Shown in pieces: positions 8,626 to 17,820 of a stretch of 64,000 nt of DNA. The DNA is from Neorhodopirellula lusitana (lineage in GTDB: Bacteria; Planctomycetota; Planctomycetia; Pirellulales; Pirellulaceae): assembly GCF_900182915.1 (NCBI RefSeq), contig NZ_FXUG01000001.1, forward strand, positions 62,001-126,000, written 5' to 3'. The notes beneath the pieces were generated by a model that ran no database searches, was not told the origin of the DNA, and saw only the letters and a program-made list of their open reading frames with translations. Both the position numbers and the translations under genes were made by a program. Position 1 is the first letter of the stretch; each line of letters starts with the position of its first letter.

Positions 8626-10788
8626 TTGACGAAAACAGCCTCCTCCCCCAGCCCCGATGCCGCAAAGTCCCCGGTTCCAGCTAAGAAAGTGAACCGGAGT
8701 GCGAGCAAAAAAGCGGTCAAAAAGTCTCGGAAGAAGAAATCCGGTCAGGTGATCTCGATGCCCAGTGCGTTTGGTGCGGAACCGATGCCTCAGGCGAATT
8801 GGCAGGCTTTCGGCGAAGAAGTGCTAGCTGGTGTGTCTGGCAAACAAGCCCGAAGCGTTTTTTCGGGCGACGTTGCCAGTGAGATTGCCGGCGTGATTAG
8901 CAGCGGCGAAAATAGCACGGGTGAACAAGAAGGGGCTGCCTTTTCGGAAGGGCAGTTCGTTCTCTTTGGGTTGGGACTGGCGATCGGCGCATCGCCGTCG
9001 GAACTGCAGACGAAGTTGGCTCAGCGGGGGGCTTGGTCAAATCGGGGCGCCGGTTCAGCAGAACGACGCGGCAAAAAGAACGCTCCGTTGGTCGCGTGGA
9101 TTCCATCTGATCTGGAACGCGAATACTGGAGCCAAGAGGCGGAACAATGGGTGGAAGCAAACTCATCGCCGCTGTCTTCGCGTGACATGCCACTGTCGGA
9201 GTGCGTGGATGCGGTTTTATGGGCATCGGCGATCGTGCCGTTGATGCAAGTCTTGCCACAGGAATTGTGGTTGAAGGTGTTTTCGCAATTATTCCAGTTG
9301 CGGGCGGATGCTGCATTAGAAGCGGAGCCCACTTCGGGTCAGCATTTGTTGTTGGCCGGTGAACTGGGGCTGACACTGGCTTGGCAGTTGGCATCGTTGC
9401 CCGCTACCGAGCTTCCCACGCAAGCATCGTTGGACGCGGTGGCGACTTTCTTGGAAGGGGAAGCCGACAGTATTGAAGAGGTGTTGCGGCGGCCGACTGA
9501 CATTCGCTTGGTAGTTGCGTCGTTGGTGCGTTGTCGATTGCTGTTCCCGGTTGTTAGTAAACGCAACTTTAAGAAACGCCAGTTGGAAATTTCGGGCGAG
9601 CTATCCACTTGGATGGCGGTCTTGATGCGGCAAGGGGGCTCGCAAGCTTTGGCCGATGCGGATGATTCGGTGACTCAGTTGGACCTGGGCACGCCCACGA
9701 AATCGGGTAGCTCCAAGAAGTCCAGTTCACTCAAAAAATCCAAACGCGGCAAAAGCTCGAAGGCGTCTGATGACGGCAACCCCGTCGAATGCCTGGGCGG
9801 TTTGATGCGTGCAGCAAGCCAGTTCGATTCCGAGACGTTGGTGCCTGCGATTGGGGCCGCGCTGGGGCAGAGTCATTCGGGTGGGCGGTTGGCCTGGGAA
9901 TGCACGTTGCCCGAGGCGATGTGGCACAGCGAAGTGGGCAAGGTTGTTGCGATGGTTCCGGAATGGGACGTTCGTCGGGGGCGTTGTTTCTTGGATTACA
10001 GCGGTGAGGATGTCCGGGTTGAGATCGTCGGCGGGAAGCCGATTGTCTTATCGGGAACGCATCAAACGATGATTCAAATTGACGGCGAGACCGTGCATCC
10101 TTGCGGGCCGTGGGAAAGTACTTGTGAGTATTCCGACGATGATGTCCACATGATCGAACTGGAACAGCGGTTCGATGGCGATGTCGTTTTGCAGCGTCAA
10201 TGGATGTTGGTGCGGGACGATCGTTGTGTGATGGTTTCCGACGCCGTGCTGACGAATCGGCGGGACGGAGAGGTGCCTGAGATTGTCTGTTCCAGCCGAT
10301 TACCATTGGCCGATGGAATGGAAGTGATCGAGGACGAAGAGACTCGCGAAATAATCCTGGCGGATGGTAAAAAGAAGCGGTGCATGGTGTTGCCTTTGGC
10401 TGCCGGTGAGTGGCGTGTGGGGCCGTCGGCGTGCCAGGTTTCTACTTCGGAAGACGGGCATTTGGTGGTTCAAACACGCGGTCGCGGGAAGTTGTATTCT
10501 CCGATCTGGCTTGACTTCCAACCGGATCGGTTTGGTCGCAAACGGACTTGGCGTACACTGACGGTGGCTGAGAACCTAGCGATGCTACCGGCCCATGTTG
10601 CTTGTGCTTTTCGGGTTCAGTCGGGAAGCGAACACTGGGTGTTGTATCGTTCGCTAACTGGGCGAGCACCACGTTCGTTCATGGGGAAGCATTTGATTGC
10701 TGATTTCTTTGCCGCCCGGTTCCACCCCGGCGATGGTGGGATGGAAGAACTTGTGACGGTGGACGATTCGAATTCACCCGAAGGCTGA
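8626..10788 (+). CDS. Unrecognised 720-residue protein with beta-rich C-terminal half
   Basis: I do not recognise this protein. It starts at TTG 8626 with a Lys/Ser/Ala-rich basic tail (residues 1-45, including KKAVKKSRKKK); a start at ATG 8758 would remove this tail. The first half (about 50-390) looks helical and is broken by a second basic low-complexity stretch (SSKKSSSLKKSKRGKSSK, about 365-385). The second half (about 410-710) reads as a beta-sandwich, with alternating hydrophobic strands, many Trp/Asp/Glu and motifs such as CFLDYSGEDVRVEI. The order helical domain then beta-sandwich recalls heparinase II/III-type polysaccharide lyases, but I see no catalytic Tyr/His motif I can defend. 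No signal peptide or membrane segment is visible. It ends 6 bases before the YggS gene, so the two are probably co-transcribed. Confidence 0.6.
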   Translation: MTKTASSPSPDAAKSPVPAKKVNRSASKKAVKKSRKKKSGQVISMPSAFGAEPMPQANWQAFGEEVLAGVSGKQARSVFSGDVASEIAGVISSGENSTGEQEGAAFSEGQFVLFGLGLAIGASPSELQTKLAQRGAWSNRGAGSAERRGKKNAPLVAWIPSDLEREYWSQEAEQWVEANSSPLSSRDMPLSECVDAVLWASAIVPLMQVLPQELWLKVFSQLFQLRADAALEAEPTSGQHLLLAGELGLTLAWQLASLPATELPTQASLDAVATFLEGEADSIEEVLRRPTDIRLVVASLVRCRLLFPVVSKRNFKKRQLEISGELSTWMAVLMRQGGSQALADADDSVTQLDLGTPTKSGSSKKSSSLKKSKRGKSSKASDDGNPVECLGGLMRAASQFDSETLVPAIGAALGQSHSGGRLAWECTLPEAMWHSEVGKVVAMVPEWDVRRGRCFLDYSGEDVRVEIVGGKPIVLSGTHQTMIQIDGETVHPCGPWESTCEYSDDDVHMIELEQRFDGDVVLQRQWMLVRDDRCVMVSDAVLTNRRDGEVPEIVCSSRLPLADGMEVIEDEETREIILADGKKKRCMVLPLAAGEWRVGPSACQVSTSEDGHLVVQTRGRGKLYSPIWLDFQPDRFGRKRTWRTLTVAENLAMLPAHVACAFRVQSGSEHWVLYRSLTGRAPRSFMGKHLIADFFAARFHPGDGGMEELVTVDDSNSPEG

Positions 10789-10794
10789 TGCACG

Positions 10795-11562
10795 ATGGCA
10801 GTACCGATGATTTCGATTGATCAAATCACATGCAGCCCCGCCGAGGCGCAGCAGCGCATTGCTGCGAATTGGCAGGGGGTGGTGGCCGAGGTCGCGGAAG
10901 CGGCGCGGGCGAGCGACCGACCTGTCGACGCGGTACGGGTGGTCGGCGTCTCGAAGTACGTTGATACTGAATTGACCCAGTGGTTGGTTGACGCGGGATG
11001 TCACGATTTGGGTGAAAACCGGCCGCAAGTCTTGTGTCAGAAAGCGGAGGGCTTGGTGGGGTCGATACGTTGGCACCAGATTGGCCACCTGCAACGGAAC
11101 AAGGTGCGGCGACTGATGTCCGCACGCCCGATGATTCATTCGATCGATAGCGAAAGACTGCTCAACGAAGTGATTGCTGAAGCGACCCGCCAGGAATGCA
11201 CGATCGATGTGTTGCTGGAAATCAACGTCAGTGCGGAGGAAGCGAAAACGGGGTTGCCGGTGGAGGAAGCCAGCGGGGTGCTGGATCGGTTCTTGCAGCA
11301 AGTGGCGGATGCTCAGACGAGTCCCGTACGGATCGTTGGGCTAATGGCGATGGCAGCTTGGGGCAAAGACCTTGCCGTCGCGCAGCAGCAGTTTGCGAAA
11401 GTCCGTGAACTGCGTGACGAATTGCAGGCTTCCAGCGGTTTGGCGCTGCCAGAGCTTTCGATGGGGATGAGCGGTGACTTCCCGGCGGCGATTGCGGAAG
11501 GAGCGACGCTGGTTCGTGTGGGGTCCAAGTTGTTTGGCGGAGTATTGCCGCCGGCTCATTGA
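10795..11562 (+). CDS. YggS-family PLP homeostasis protein
   Basis: The 255-residue protein matches the YggS/PLPBP family, a single-domain alanine-racemase-like barrel that binds pyridoxal phosphate and tunes PLP and amino-acid pools rather than catalysing a reaction. VRVVGVSKYV contains the PLP lysine (Lys54). Family signatures follow in order: HDLGENRPQ, RWHQIGHLQRNKV, LLEINVSAEEAKTG, IVGLMAMA and the C-terminal LSMGMSGDFPAAIAEGATLVR with the phosphate-binding Ser/Gly. Length is normal. The ATG follows the upstream stop by 6 bases, so it is probably transcribed with the 720-residue gene. In many bacteria yggS sits beside proC or cell-division genes; neither is next to it here. Confidence 0.93.
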   Translation: MAVPMISIDQITCSPAEAQQRIAANWQGVVAEVAEAARASDRPVDAVRVVGVSKYVDTELTQWLVDAGCHDLGENRPQVLCQKAEGLVGSIRWHQIGHLQRNKVRRLMSARPMIHSIDSERLLNEVIAEATRQECTIDVLLEINVSAEEAKTGLPVEEASGVLDRFLQQVADAQTSPVRIVGLMAMAAWGKDLAVAQQQFAKVRELRDELQASSGLALPELSMGMSGDFPAAIAEGATLVRVGSKLFGGVLPPAH

Positions 11563-11798
11563 GCGGGGCTGGATTCCTGGCGAGTCGGTGCCCGTCGGAT
11601 ATCGTGTGGAAGATTCGCAGGTCAGAGTTTTCTAAGGTGAATTGGCGTTCCGTGGGGTGCCGGGGATGGCGGTACCAAACCACTGCATGGCAGGCTCGAC
11701 CGGCGGTTTGCAGTTGGTTGGGCTTGGTCAGCTTGCTGCTTGCGTTAAGATACGGGCCAGCACATTGAGTAAGAATTCCCTGATCATGGAAGAACGCA

Positions 11799-14700
11799 GT
11801 GGCCCGCAAGCGACAACAATCTGGGTTGCCCAGCAGCGCTGAAATCGCAAAGCTTCTCGCCAGCCTGAATGTTGGCAGGAATTCAAGTATTGGCGGGAAG
11901 TCAGGTGTTAGCAGGAGTTCGGGCCCGCGGTCTCTGGTGAAGTCGGAGGCTGGTTTGGATTTGTTTGGTGATCTGTTGAGTACGGGTGGCGCTTCTGACG
12001 CCCCATCCGGCAATCTCGCTATCGAATGGGCCGAGGTGTTTGAGGCGATCTATTTCGCCGCTCCTGACGAGATCTTTGACGAGATCGATGGTTCGTGCGA
12101 GTTCCATGTCACCCAGGTTTTTCCGAACGGAGAGATTCACGCGATTTGTACCGAAGGCGAACTTCGCTATCCGGTTTTTGCAAAGATCAATTACGAGGAC
12201 GTCCCGGCGGGTTGTGGCTGTTTGGAATCGTTCGGGGAAGAGCCGTGCGTGCATGCGGTCTCGTTTGTGGAGTTTCTTTGGAAGCGATTGGAAAACCGGA
12301 AGTCGCGTCTGCACATGGATGTGAACGAGGGCCGATTTGCGAAAGGCGAGCCGGATCACGCTAAGTTCAAGCCGAACAAAACAGAGGTGCTTTTTGGAGG
12401 CATTGATCGCACGATTGCCGAGTTGTCACGCCGGGTGGCGGACGGCGACGTTGACCATCAGGAGGACACGTTTGCCCCTCGTCTGGTAACCGACCAACAA
12501 CGGCTGGCTTGGCGTTTCGAATTGGAACGAAACGAGATTGACTTCTATCCCATTTTGCAGCAGCCCAAGAAACGCGGCGGCGGGTACACCAAAGGTCGCC
12601 GCGTGGGTCTGGAAAACTTGCTGCGGAATTCCGCCGTGAAAAAGTCTGCTCAAGACCGGCGAGTTTTGGATTGCATCACGTTCAATGAAAGCTACTACCG
12701 GTACGAGCCGGAGGCGGAACTGAGCCTGTTCCAAGCGATGGAGCAATTGATTGGGGCAGACAACGTTTTTTGCGGGACTGACCCGCTTACAATTTGCCGT
12801 GGATCGCTTGAGTTTGAGGTGATGCTGCTGAAGGATCGTTACTGTTTGTTGAATCACAGTAGTTTGGACGATCAAGCATGCCGGGACGCCAGTTGGACGC
12901 AGCGATTCACAACGGACAAAGGCCAGCGGCCAGGCGCGATGCGGTGTTTAACGGCACACCGCGATGGACCGTTACTGCACGTGGATATGCACCAAAGACG
13001 CGTGACTTATATCGACGTGAAGCCTTTGGTGGCCGATGCGATTATGGGGCTCGTTAAGCTGGAAAGTGTTCCCGCGGATCAGGGGCCGGAATTGGCGAAA
13101 CGTTTAGCCACGTTGCAAAGCGAGATTTCGATCAAGCTTCCTGAGACGATGTTGGGCCCGGTCTTGCCGTCGACGACACGCAGCGTTGTTTTGTTGAGGA
13201 GTAACGCTGATGGATCGCTGGATGTGGCGTTGCGGGTGCGGGACGAGGCCGGGCGACTGCGTAAGCCTGGGGCCGCACCAGCAATCACGGATGGGAAACG
13301 CGATGGCAAACGTGTTCAACTGCAACGCGATTTGCAGGCGGAAATTCGACGAGCTGAATCGCTCGCACGTGAGTTCCATTTTGAAGATGAAGAGCAACAT
13401 GAATCGCTGGTGGGTGAACAGTATGCGACTCAAATCACAAATTTCAGCGATTCGCTTGATCTAATCGATCGACTGCAATCTTGGAACGCCCGTGAGTCGA
13501 AAGACGGCGAGGCCCAAGGCAGCGAGGCGAAGAGCGAAGATTTAGACGGCAGTGAAGGCGACAGCGACGTCGACCAACTCGAAGTGTTGTGGGACCGAAA
13601 CAGCGAGAAACCGGTGTCCGTGCTTGGCAGCATTTCTAGCCACAATGTGAAGGTTGAAATTAGTAAGAAGCGAGACTGGTTCGGCATTACCGGTGAATGC
13701 GAGGTCGGTGGTAAGAATATTAAGTTGGCAGACTTGCTCGAAAACCTGGCCGGTGAGGATGTGGATCGGATTCACGGTGACTTCATTCGGTTGAAAGACG
13801 GCCAGTGGGCACGCATCGGTGAGAAGTTGCGAAGTCGTTTGCGGCGACTGCGTGATGCCACTCATTCGGATCGCAAGACATTGAAGCTGGATGCCACCGC
13901 GGCGCCGGCCATGCGTGAAGTCATGGGTGATGGCGAGATCGCGTTGAAGGCGACCAAAGCCTGGCAAGACTGTCTAAAACGATTGGCTCGTGCTGAAACG
14001 CTTGACCCGCAATTACCCGCATCGCTGGATGCGACGCTGCGTGACTATCAAGTGGAGGGTTACAAGTGGTTGCGCCGGCTTGCTGAATGGGGCGTGGGCG
14101 GCATCTTGGCGGATGACATGGGTTTGGGAAAAACGCTGCAAACCCTGGCGGTGATTTTGGATCGCAAGGACGAGGGGCCCACCTTGGTGATCGCTCCTAC
14201 CAGTGTCGGTTTCAACTGGGTTCGGGAAGCTGAGCGTTTTGCACCGGGTTTGAACGTGCACCTGTATCGCGAAACCGATCGCAAGGCGTTTTTAGAGCAA
14301 GTGGCTCCGGGTGACTTGGTCGTTTGTAGCTACGGGCTGGCTCTTCGTGATGAAGAACAGTTGGCGGGCGTGCAGTGGGCGACGTTGGTTCTGGACGAAG
14401 CGCAAGCGATTAAGAACAGTCGCAGTAAGACGTCTCGGGCCATTGCGGGGATCCCCGCGCAGTGGAAGGTCGCGCTGACGGGGACGCCTGTGGAAAACCA
14501 TTTGGGTGAATTGTGGAGTTTGTTCCACGTTGTTTCGCCAGGCGTGTTTGGCGGCTGGGAATCGTTCCGGAAACGTTTCGCCGCTCCGATTGAAAAGAAC
14601 GACAGCGAAGTGGCGAGGTTGGGGCTGGCTGAGCGGTTGAAGCCGTTTGTGCTGCGTCGAAAGAAGTCGGAGGTTTTGAGTGACTTGCCGCCACGGACCG

Positions 14701-15413
14701 AGATGAACCTCTACGTGGATTTGTCGGCAGAGGAGCGGGCAGAATACGAACGGATTCGGCTGCAAGCGATTGGTGAGGTGGATCAGCTTGAAGCCATCAC
14801 GACGACCCAGGACCAGCGGTTCCGCATCCTGGCAATGTTGACGCGATTGCGGCAAATCAGTTGTCACGCCGCAATGGTGAACAAGGACTTCAAGGGTGAA
14901 TCGGCCAAGTTGCAACAGTTGACCGAAACGCTGGAGGGGCTGAAGGAAGAGGGGCACCGCGCGTTGATCTTCAGCCAGTTCACTGAGCACCTGGGGCTGA
15001 TTCGTGCCGAGTTGGATGCCAAGGGGTTTACGTACGAGTATCTCGACGGTTCCACGCCCGCCAAGGCTCGGCAAGAGCGTGTGGACGCGTTCCAAAACGG
15101 GACTGCCGATGCGTTTCTGATTTCGTTAAAGGCAGGTGGCACGGGGCTGAATTTGACAGCTGCCGATTACGTAATTCACATGGATCCTTGGTGGAATCCG
15201 GCTGTGGAAGATCAAGCCACCGACCGGGCTCACCGCATGGGGCAAGATAAGCCAGTGATGGTGTACCGGATTATCGCCAAGGGAACGATCGAAGAAGAAA
15301 TTTTGTCGCTGCACGAAAACAAGCGAGACCTGGTCGCTGGCGTGATGGAAGGGACCACCGCGGCGGGTAAGCTCAGCAACGAAGAGTTGATTGCGATGTT
15401 TCGAAAGCGATAA
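11799..15413 (+). CDS. SNF2-family ATPase with SWIM zinc finger
   Basis: This is a 1204-residue Swi2/Snf2 DNA translocase. An N-terminal SWIM zinc finger is visible as CGCLESFGEEPCVH (about residues 138-151; CxC...CxH). A long family-specific middle part of about 550 residues follows. The helicase core starts near residue 747 (DYQVEGYKWLRRL). Motif I is ADDMGLGKT (about 771), motif II is DEAQ (about 866), motif III is LTGTPVEN, and the C-terminal lobe carries LIFSQFTEHL and GGTGLNLTAADYVIHMDPWW followed by DRAHRMGQ. DEAQ in place of DEAH is normal in bacterial Snf2 proteins. The likely role is ATP-driven remodelling of protein-DNA complexes, perhaps on RNA polymerase or during repair. GTG at 11799 is the start. 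A hairpin follows 8 bases after the stop. Confidence 0.92.
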   Translation: MARKRQQSGLPSSAEIAKLLASLNVGRNSSIGGKSGVSRSSGPRSLVKSEAGLDLFGDLLSTGGASDAPSGNLAIEWAEVFEAIYFAAPDEIFDEIDGSCEFHVTQVFPNGEIHAICTEGELRYPVFAKINYEDVPAGCGCLESFGEEPCVHAVSFVEFLWKRLENRKSRLHMDVNEGRFAKGEPDHAKFKPNKTEVLFGGIDRTIAELSRRVADGDVDHQEDTFAPRLVTDQQRLAWRFELERNEIDFYPILQQPKKRGGGYTKGRRVGLENLLRNSAVKKSAQDRRVLDCITFNESYYRYEPEAELSLFQAMEQLIGADNVFCGTDPLTICRGSLEFEVMLLKDRYCLLNHSSLDDQACRDASWTQRFTTDKGQRPGAMRCLTAHRDGPLLHVDMHQRRVTYIDVKPLVADAIMGLVKLESVPADQGPELAKRLATLQSEISIKLPETMLGPVLPSTTRSVVLLRSNADGSLDVALRVRDEAGRLRKPGAAPAITDGKRDGKRVQLQRDLQAEIRRAESLAREFHFEDEEQHESLVGEQYATQITNFSDSLDLIDRLQSWNARESKDGEAQGSEAKSEDLDGSEGDSDVDQLEVLWDRNSEKPVSVLGSISSHNVKVEISKKRDWFGITGECEVGGKNIKLADLLENLAGEDVDRIHGDFIRLKDGQWARIGEKLRSRLRRLRDATHSDRKTLKLDATAAPAMREVMGDGEIALKATKAWQDCLKRLARAETLDPQLPASLDATLRDYQVEGYKWLRRLAEWGVGGILADDMGLGKTLQTLAVILDRKDEGPTLVIAPTSVGFNWVREAERFAPGLNVHLYRETDRKAFLEQVAPGDLVVCSYGLALRDEEQLAGVQWATLVLDEAQAIKNSRSKTSRAIAGIPAQWKVALTGTPVENHLGELWSLFHVVSPGVFGGWESFRKRFAAPIEKNDSEVARLGLAERLKPFVLRRKKSEVLSDLPPRTEMNLYVDLSAEERAEYERIRLQAIGEVDQLEAITTTQDQRFRILAMLTRLRQISCHAAMVNKDFKGESAKLQQLTETLEGLKEEGHRALIFSQFTEHLGLIRAELDAKGFTYEYLDGSTPAKARQERVDAFQNGTADAFLISLKAGGTGLNLTAADYVIHMDPWWNPAVEDQATDRAHRMGQDKPVMVYRIIAKGTIEEEILSLHENKRDLVAGVMEGTTAAGKLSNEELIAMFRKR

Positions 15414-15421
15414 GCGGGCTA

Positions 15422-15452
15422 CCTGACATAGGCGTCCGCGCGATATGTCAGG
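15422..15452 (+). terminator. Stem-loop after the SNF2 gene
   Basis: CCTGACATA at 15422-15430 pairs perfectly with TATGTCAGG at 15444-15452 around a GC-rich 13-base loop. It begins 8 bases past the SNF2 stop. No T-tract follows, so it may be a weak or factor-dependent terminator or an mRNA 3'-end stabiliser. Confidence 0.5.
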
Positions 15453-15454
15453 GG

Positions 15455-15510
15455 CTTGAGCTGGCTTGAGCTGGGTTGAGCTGGGTTGAGCTGGGTTGAG
15501 CTGGGTTGAG
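15455..15510. repeat. 10-bp tandem repeat, about 5.6 copies
   Basis: The unit CTGGGTTGAG repeats head to tail; four copies are perfect (15471-15510), preceded by CTGGCTTGAG and a partial CTTGAG. It lies directly after the SNF2 hairpin in a 497-base stretch without a gene. A perfect short array like this is prone to slippage. Confidence 0.9.
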
Positions 15511-15909
15511 CGACCATTTTGTGGCAGGCGAAGTCGCCAGATTTCGGGATGCGGCAATGGATTTTGCTCAGACCATCTCGCCCAATAATCAGCTGTGCCC
15601 GACTGTTAGTCTGTCTGGGTTGTCAGGTGTTGTTGGTCGGCAATTGTTGGTCGGCAATTGTTGCTTGCGTGCCGACGTGATTGATGGCGATTGGACTGGC
15701 GGGGGCAGTCGTGGTTGGTGGGCAGATGATGCAAATTTGCTGCAATTTTGAAAATCCAACAATCTGACCATGGCTTGTGCCATAATGCGAGTATCGCTGG
15801 TGTCGTGTAGAAAGGCGTCAGCGCGGGGTGAGTCCCGCGCGTCCCTGTGCTTTAGGGGCGTTGAATCACTCTGCCCACCTTCCCTCCCTCCGAAACGAGT
15901 TCTCGCCAG
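15511..15909. other. Intergenic stretch with repeats, no gene seen
   Basis: I see no credible coding frame here. It holds a two-copy 14-bp tandem repeat (TTGGTCGGCAATTG at 15633-15646 and 15647-15660), a perfect 7-bp hairpin (GCGCGGG at 15821-15827 pairing with CCCGCGC at 15834-15840, six-base loop) and a smaller CCCT/AGGG hairpin just after it. The hairpins lie 70-90 bases upstream of the oxidoreductase start, where they could affect its leader. Confidence 0.6.
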
Positions 15910-17397
15910 ATGACCCGCAAAAGTTCTGTTTCCGCCGATCGACGTCAGTTTTTAGCATTCGCCGCAGCTGGCATTGGTACGGTCGCGATGCCCACCATTT
16001 CCCGAGCCGCGTCTTCCAACGAGCAGGTTCGCGTCGCAGTCTTGGGGGCCGGTGGCCGGGGTGGCGAGATCGCTCGAGCATTCGACAAGTGCACCCAATC
16101 CAAAGTGGTTATGGTTGCCGATCCAGACCAAAAGCGTGCCGAAAAGTTAGCGGCATCATTCGGAGCCGAGGCGGTCACGGATTTGCGGAAGGCTCTCGAT
16201 TCACCCGATGTGGACGCCGTCGCGATCACGACTTGCAACCACTGGCATTGCTTGGCATCGATGTGGGCGTTGGATGCCGGCAAAGATGTTTATGTTGAAA
16301 AGCCACTTTCGCACTCCCAGTGGGAAGGCCGGCAAGTGGTCTCGGCAGCAGAAAAATCGGGGCAAATCGTCCAATTGGGGACTCAACAACGCAGCGATCC
16401 CATTCAGATGCAGGCCCGTCAGTTCCTACACGAAGAAAAGGGGCTTGGCGAAATTCAATTCGTGCAAGCCAACCGTCTTGGCACCCGAGGTGCGATCGGC
16501 AAACGCGACACGCCATTGCCTTTGCCCAAGGAAGTCAACTACGACCTGTGGCTCGGTCCAGCGGCCGATCAGCCTTTGTATCGCAACAATTTCCACTATG
16601 ACTGGCACTGGGACTGGAACACCGGTAGCGGTGAAATGGGCAATTGGGGCGTCCATATCTTGGACGACGTTCGCAACGTCGCCTACCAAGATCAAGTGTC
16701 CACGCCTCGCGCGATGATGGCGGGTGGCGGGCGAGTTGCCTGGGACGATGCAGGTCAGACCCCGAACCACCATTTCGCATTGTTTGAAACGGAAACCTTC
16801 CCCACCTTGATCGCGTTGAGCAATCTGCCTCTGGTTCCTGGCAAAAAGGGTCACTGGCAAGCCAAGGGGGAACTCGGCGTATCGGCACCCAACAGTGGTT
16901 ATGCCGTGGTTTGCGAGGGTGGCTACTACTTGGGGCAGCGTGGTTTCGGCAAGGCAGTGGATCGAAACGGGAAAACGATCCGTTCGTTCAAGGCCAATGT
17001 CGGTCTCGTGGCTGCTCACGTTGAGAATTTCGTGTTGGCCGTTCAGTCGCGGGACGGTTCGTCGCTGAATGCCCCGATCGAAAACGGCCACCACAGCACC
17101 GGTTGGTGCAATCTGGCTAACGTGGCGTTTCGGGCTGCGGGCGCGTTTGACCGAGATCAATTGATCGCTGGCAGCGAGATTTCACAGTGGCCAGCGCTGA
17201 TCGATGCGATGGTCTCTCCGCTAAGCAATCACGGTGTCTCCGTCAGTGAGCTGAAATCGAGTCCCATGTTCACTCACGATTCGGAAACGGAGCGGTTTGT
17301 GGGTGAGAACGCGGAAATCGCCAATTCGTTCCTGAAACGCGAGTATCGACCCGGATACGAAGTCAAGCCTGTCGCTCAGACACAAGCGGTTGGCTAG
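15910..17397 (+). CDS. Tat-exported Gfo/Idh/MocA-family oxidoreductase
   Basis: The 495-residue protein starts with a Tat-type signal (DRRQFLAFAAAGIG, residues 14-27; RRQF replaces the usual RRxFL form) and a cleavage-like region ending SRA. The NAD(P)-binding Rossmann domain follows (VRVAVLGAGGRGGEIARAF, about residues 38-56), with the conserved YVEKPLSHS holding the family's EKP lysine and a central alpha/beta domain with NFHYDWHWDWNTG. The family oxidises or epimerises sugars and inositol derivatives using a tightly bound cofactor. Export by Tat, which carries folded cofactor-containing proteins, fits this. Planctomycetes have many Tat-exported members of this family; the substrate is unknown. 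It appears to be a single-gene unit, and the palindromic element at 17426-17607 follows its stop by 28 bases. Confidence 0.9.
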   Translation: MTRKSSVSADRRQFLAFAAAGIGTVAMPTISRAASSNEQVRVAVLGAGGRGGEIARAFDKCTQSKVVMVADPDQKRAEKLAASFGAEAVTDLRKALDSPDVDAVAITTCNHWHCLASMWALDAGKDVYVEKPLSHSQWEGRQVVSAAEKSGQIVQLGTQQRSDPIQMQARQFLHEEKGLGEIQFVQANRLGTRGAIGKRDTPLPLPKEVNYDLWLGPAADQPLYRNNFHYDWHWDWNTGSGEMGNWGVHILDDVRNVAYQDQVSTPRAMMAGGGRVAWDDAGQTPNHHFALFETETFPTLIALSNLPLVPGKKGHWQAKGELGVSAPNSGYAVVCEGGYYLGQRGFGKAVDRNGKTIRSFKANVGLVAAHVENFVLAVQSRDGSSLNAPIENGHHSTGWCNLANVAFRAAGAFDRDQLIAGSEISQWPALIDAMVSPLSNHGVSVSELKSSPMFTHDSETERFVGENAEIANSFLKREYRPGYEVKPVAQTQAVG

Positions 17398-17425
17398 GGG
17401 CACGAGCCAGTCGAATCGCTGAGTA

Positions 17426-17607
17426 GGAAGCGTTCCCAAAATAACATCCGCAGCTGAACTCGCCTGTAGCTGGGCTCGCCATTAGGCCGATTAGAGTTCA
17501 GGCAAACCAAAGTTCAGGCAAGCCAAAGTTCAATCAGAACCACGTTTCCCCGAAGTTTGTCGGCATCGGCTGCTTTCGAATCGGGAAGTTATTTTGGGGA
17601 CAGTTCC
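17426..17607. mobile_element. Palindromic MITE-like element, copy 1 (182 bp)
   Basis: The ends are inverted repeats: GGAAGCGTTCCCAAAATAAC at the left, and the right end read in reverse is GGAACTGTCCCCAAAATAAC. Inside are an arm GTAGCTGGGCTCGCC... at 17466-17502 and an opposing arm, read in reverse GCAGCCGATGCCGACAAACT..., at 17548-17573. Read in reverse, the whole element aligns end to end with the element at 49978-50113, sharing TTCGGGGAAACG, TGGTTTG.CTGAACTCTA and GAG.CCAGCTAC. Compared with that copy it carries a 16-bp tandem duplication (AGTTCAGGCAAACCAA / AGTTCAGGCAAGCCAA, 17495-17526) and small insertions. No coding capacity is present and no clear target-site duplication is visible. 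I infer a non-autonomous mobile or REP/BIME-like repeat family. Confidence 0.7.
17495..17526. repeat. 16-bp tandem duplication inside the palindromic element
   Basis: AGTTCAGGCAAACCAA and AGTTCAGGCAAGCCAA lie head to tail (one mismatch), followed by a partial third copy (AGTTCA). The element copy at 49978-50113 has a single unit here, so this is an insertion specific to copy 1. Confidence 0.8.
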
Positions 17608-17820
17608 CAAGTTGGTGCATTTGGGCCTGCGAATATTCAATATCCGGCGGAATCCGAGTGATTTCGCCGCTGAATGTTGGAGTTCGAATGGGCCGCTTGT
17701 GAATGCACCTTGTTCCGAGGCGTGCTTCTGCTACGCTACGGGACTAGACCGCGATTGCAATTTTTGCGATCGCGTTTTGTAATATGTCGATGATCCAAAT
17801 TGAATAGGAGAAAGATCTAG

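Noticed and set aside
11228..12013. 261-codon minus frame across yggS and the SNF2 start
   Set aside because: It is antisense to two recognised genes, with no domain and no start signal.
14292..15095. 267-codon minus frame opposite the SNF2 helicase core
   Set aside because: The helicase motifs on the plus strand fully explain the region.
15126..15557. Minus frame encoding the decamer array (Pro/Gln/Ser repeats)
   Set aside because: The repeat-like peptide is a by-product of the DNA repeat; the frame is antisense to the SNF2 C-terminus.
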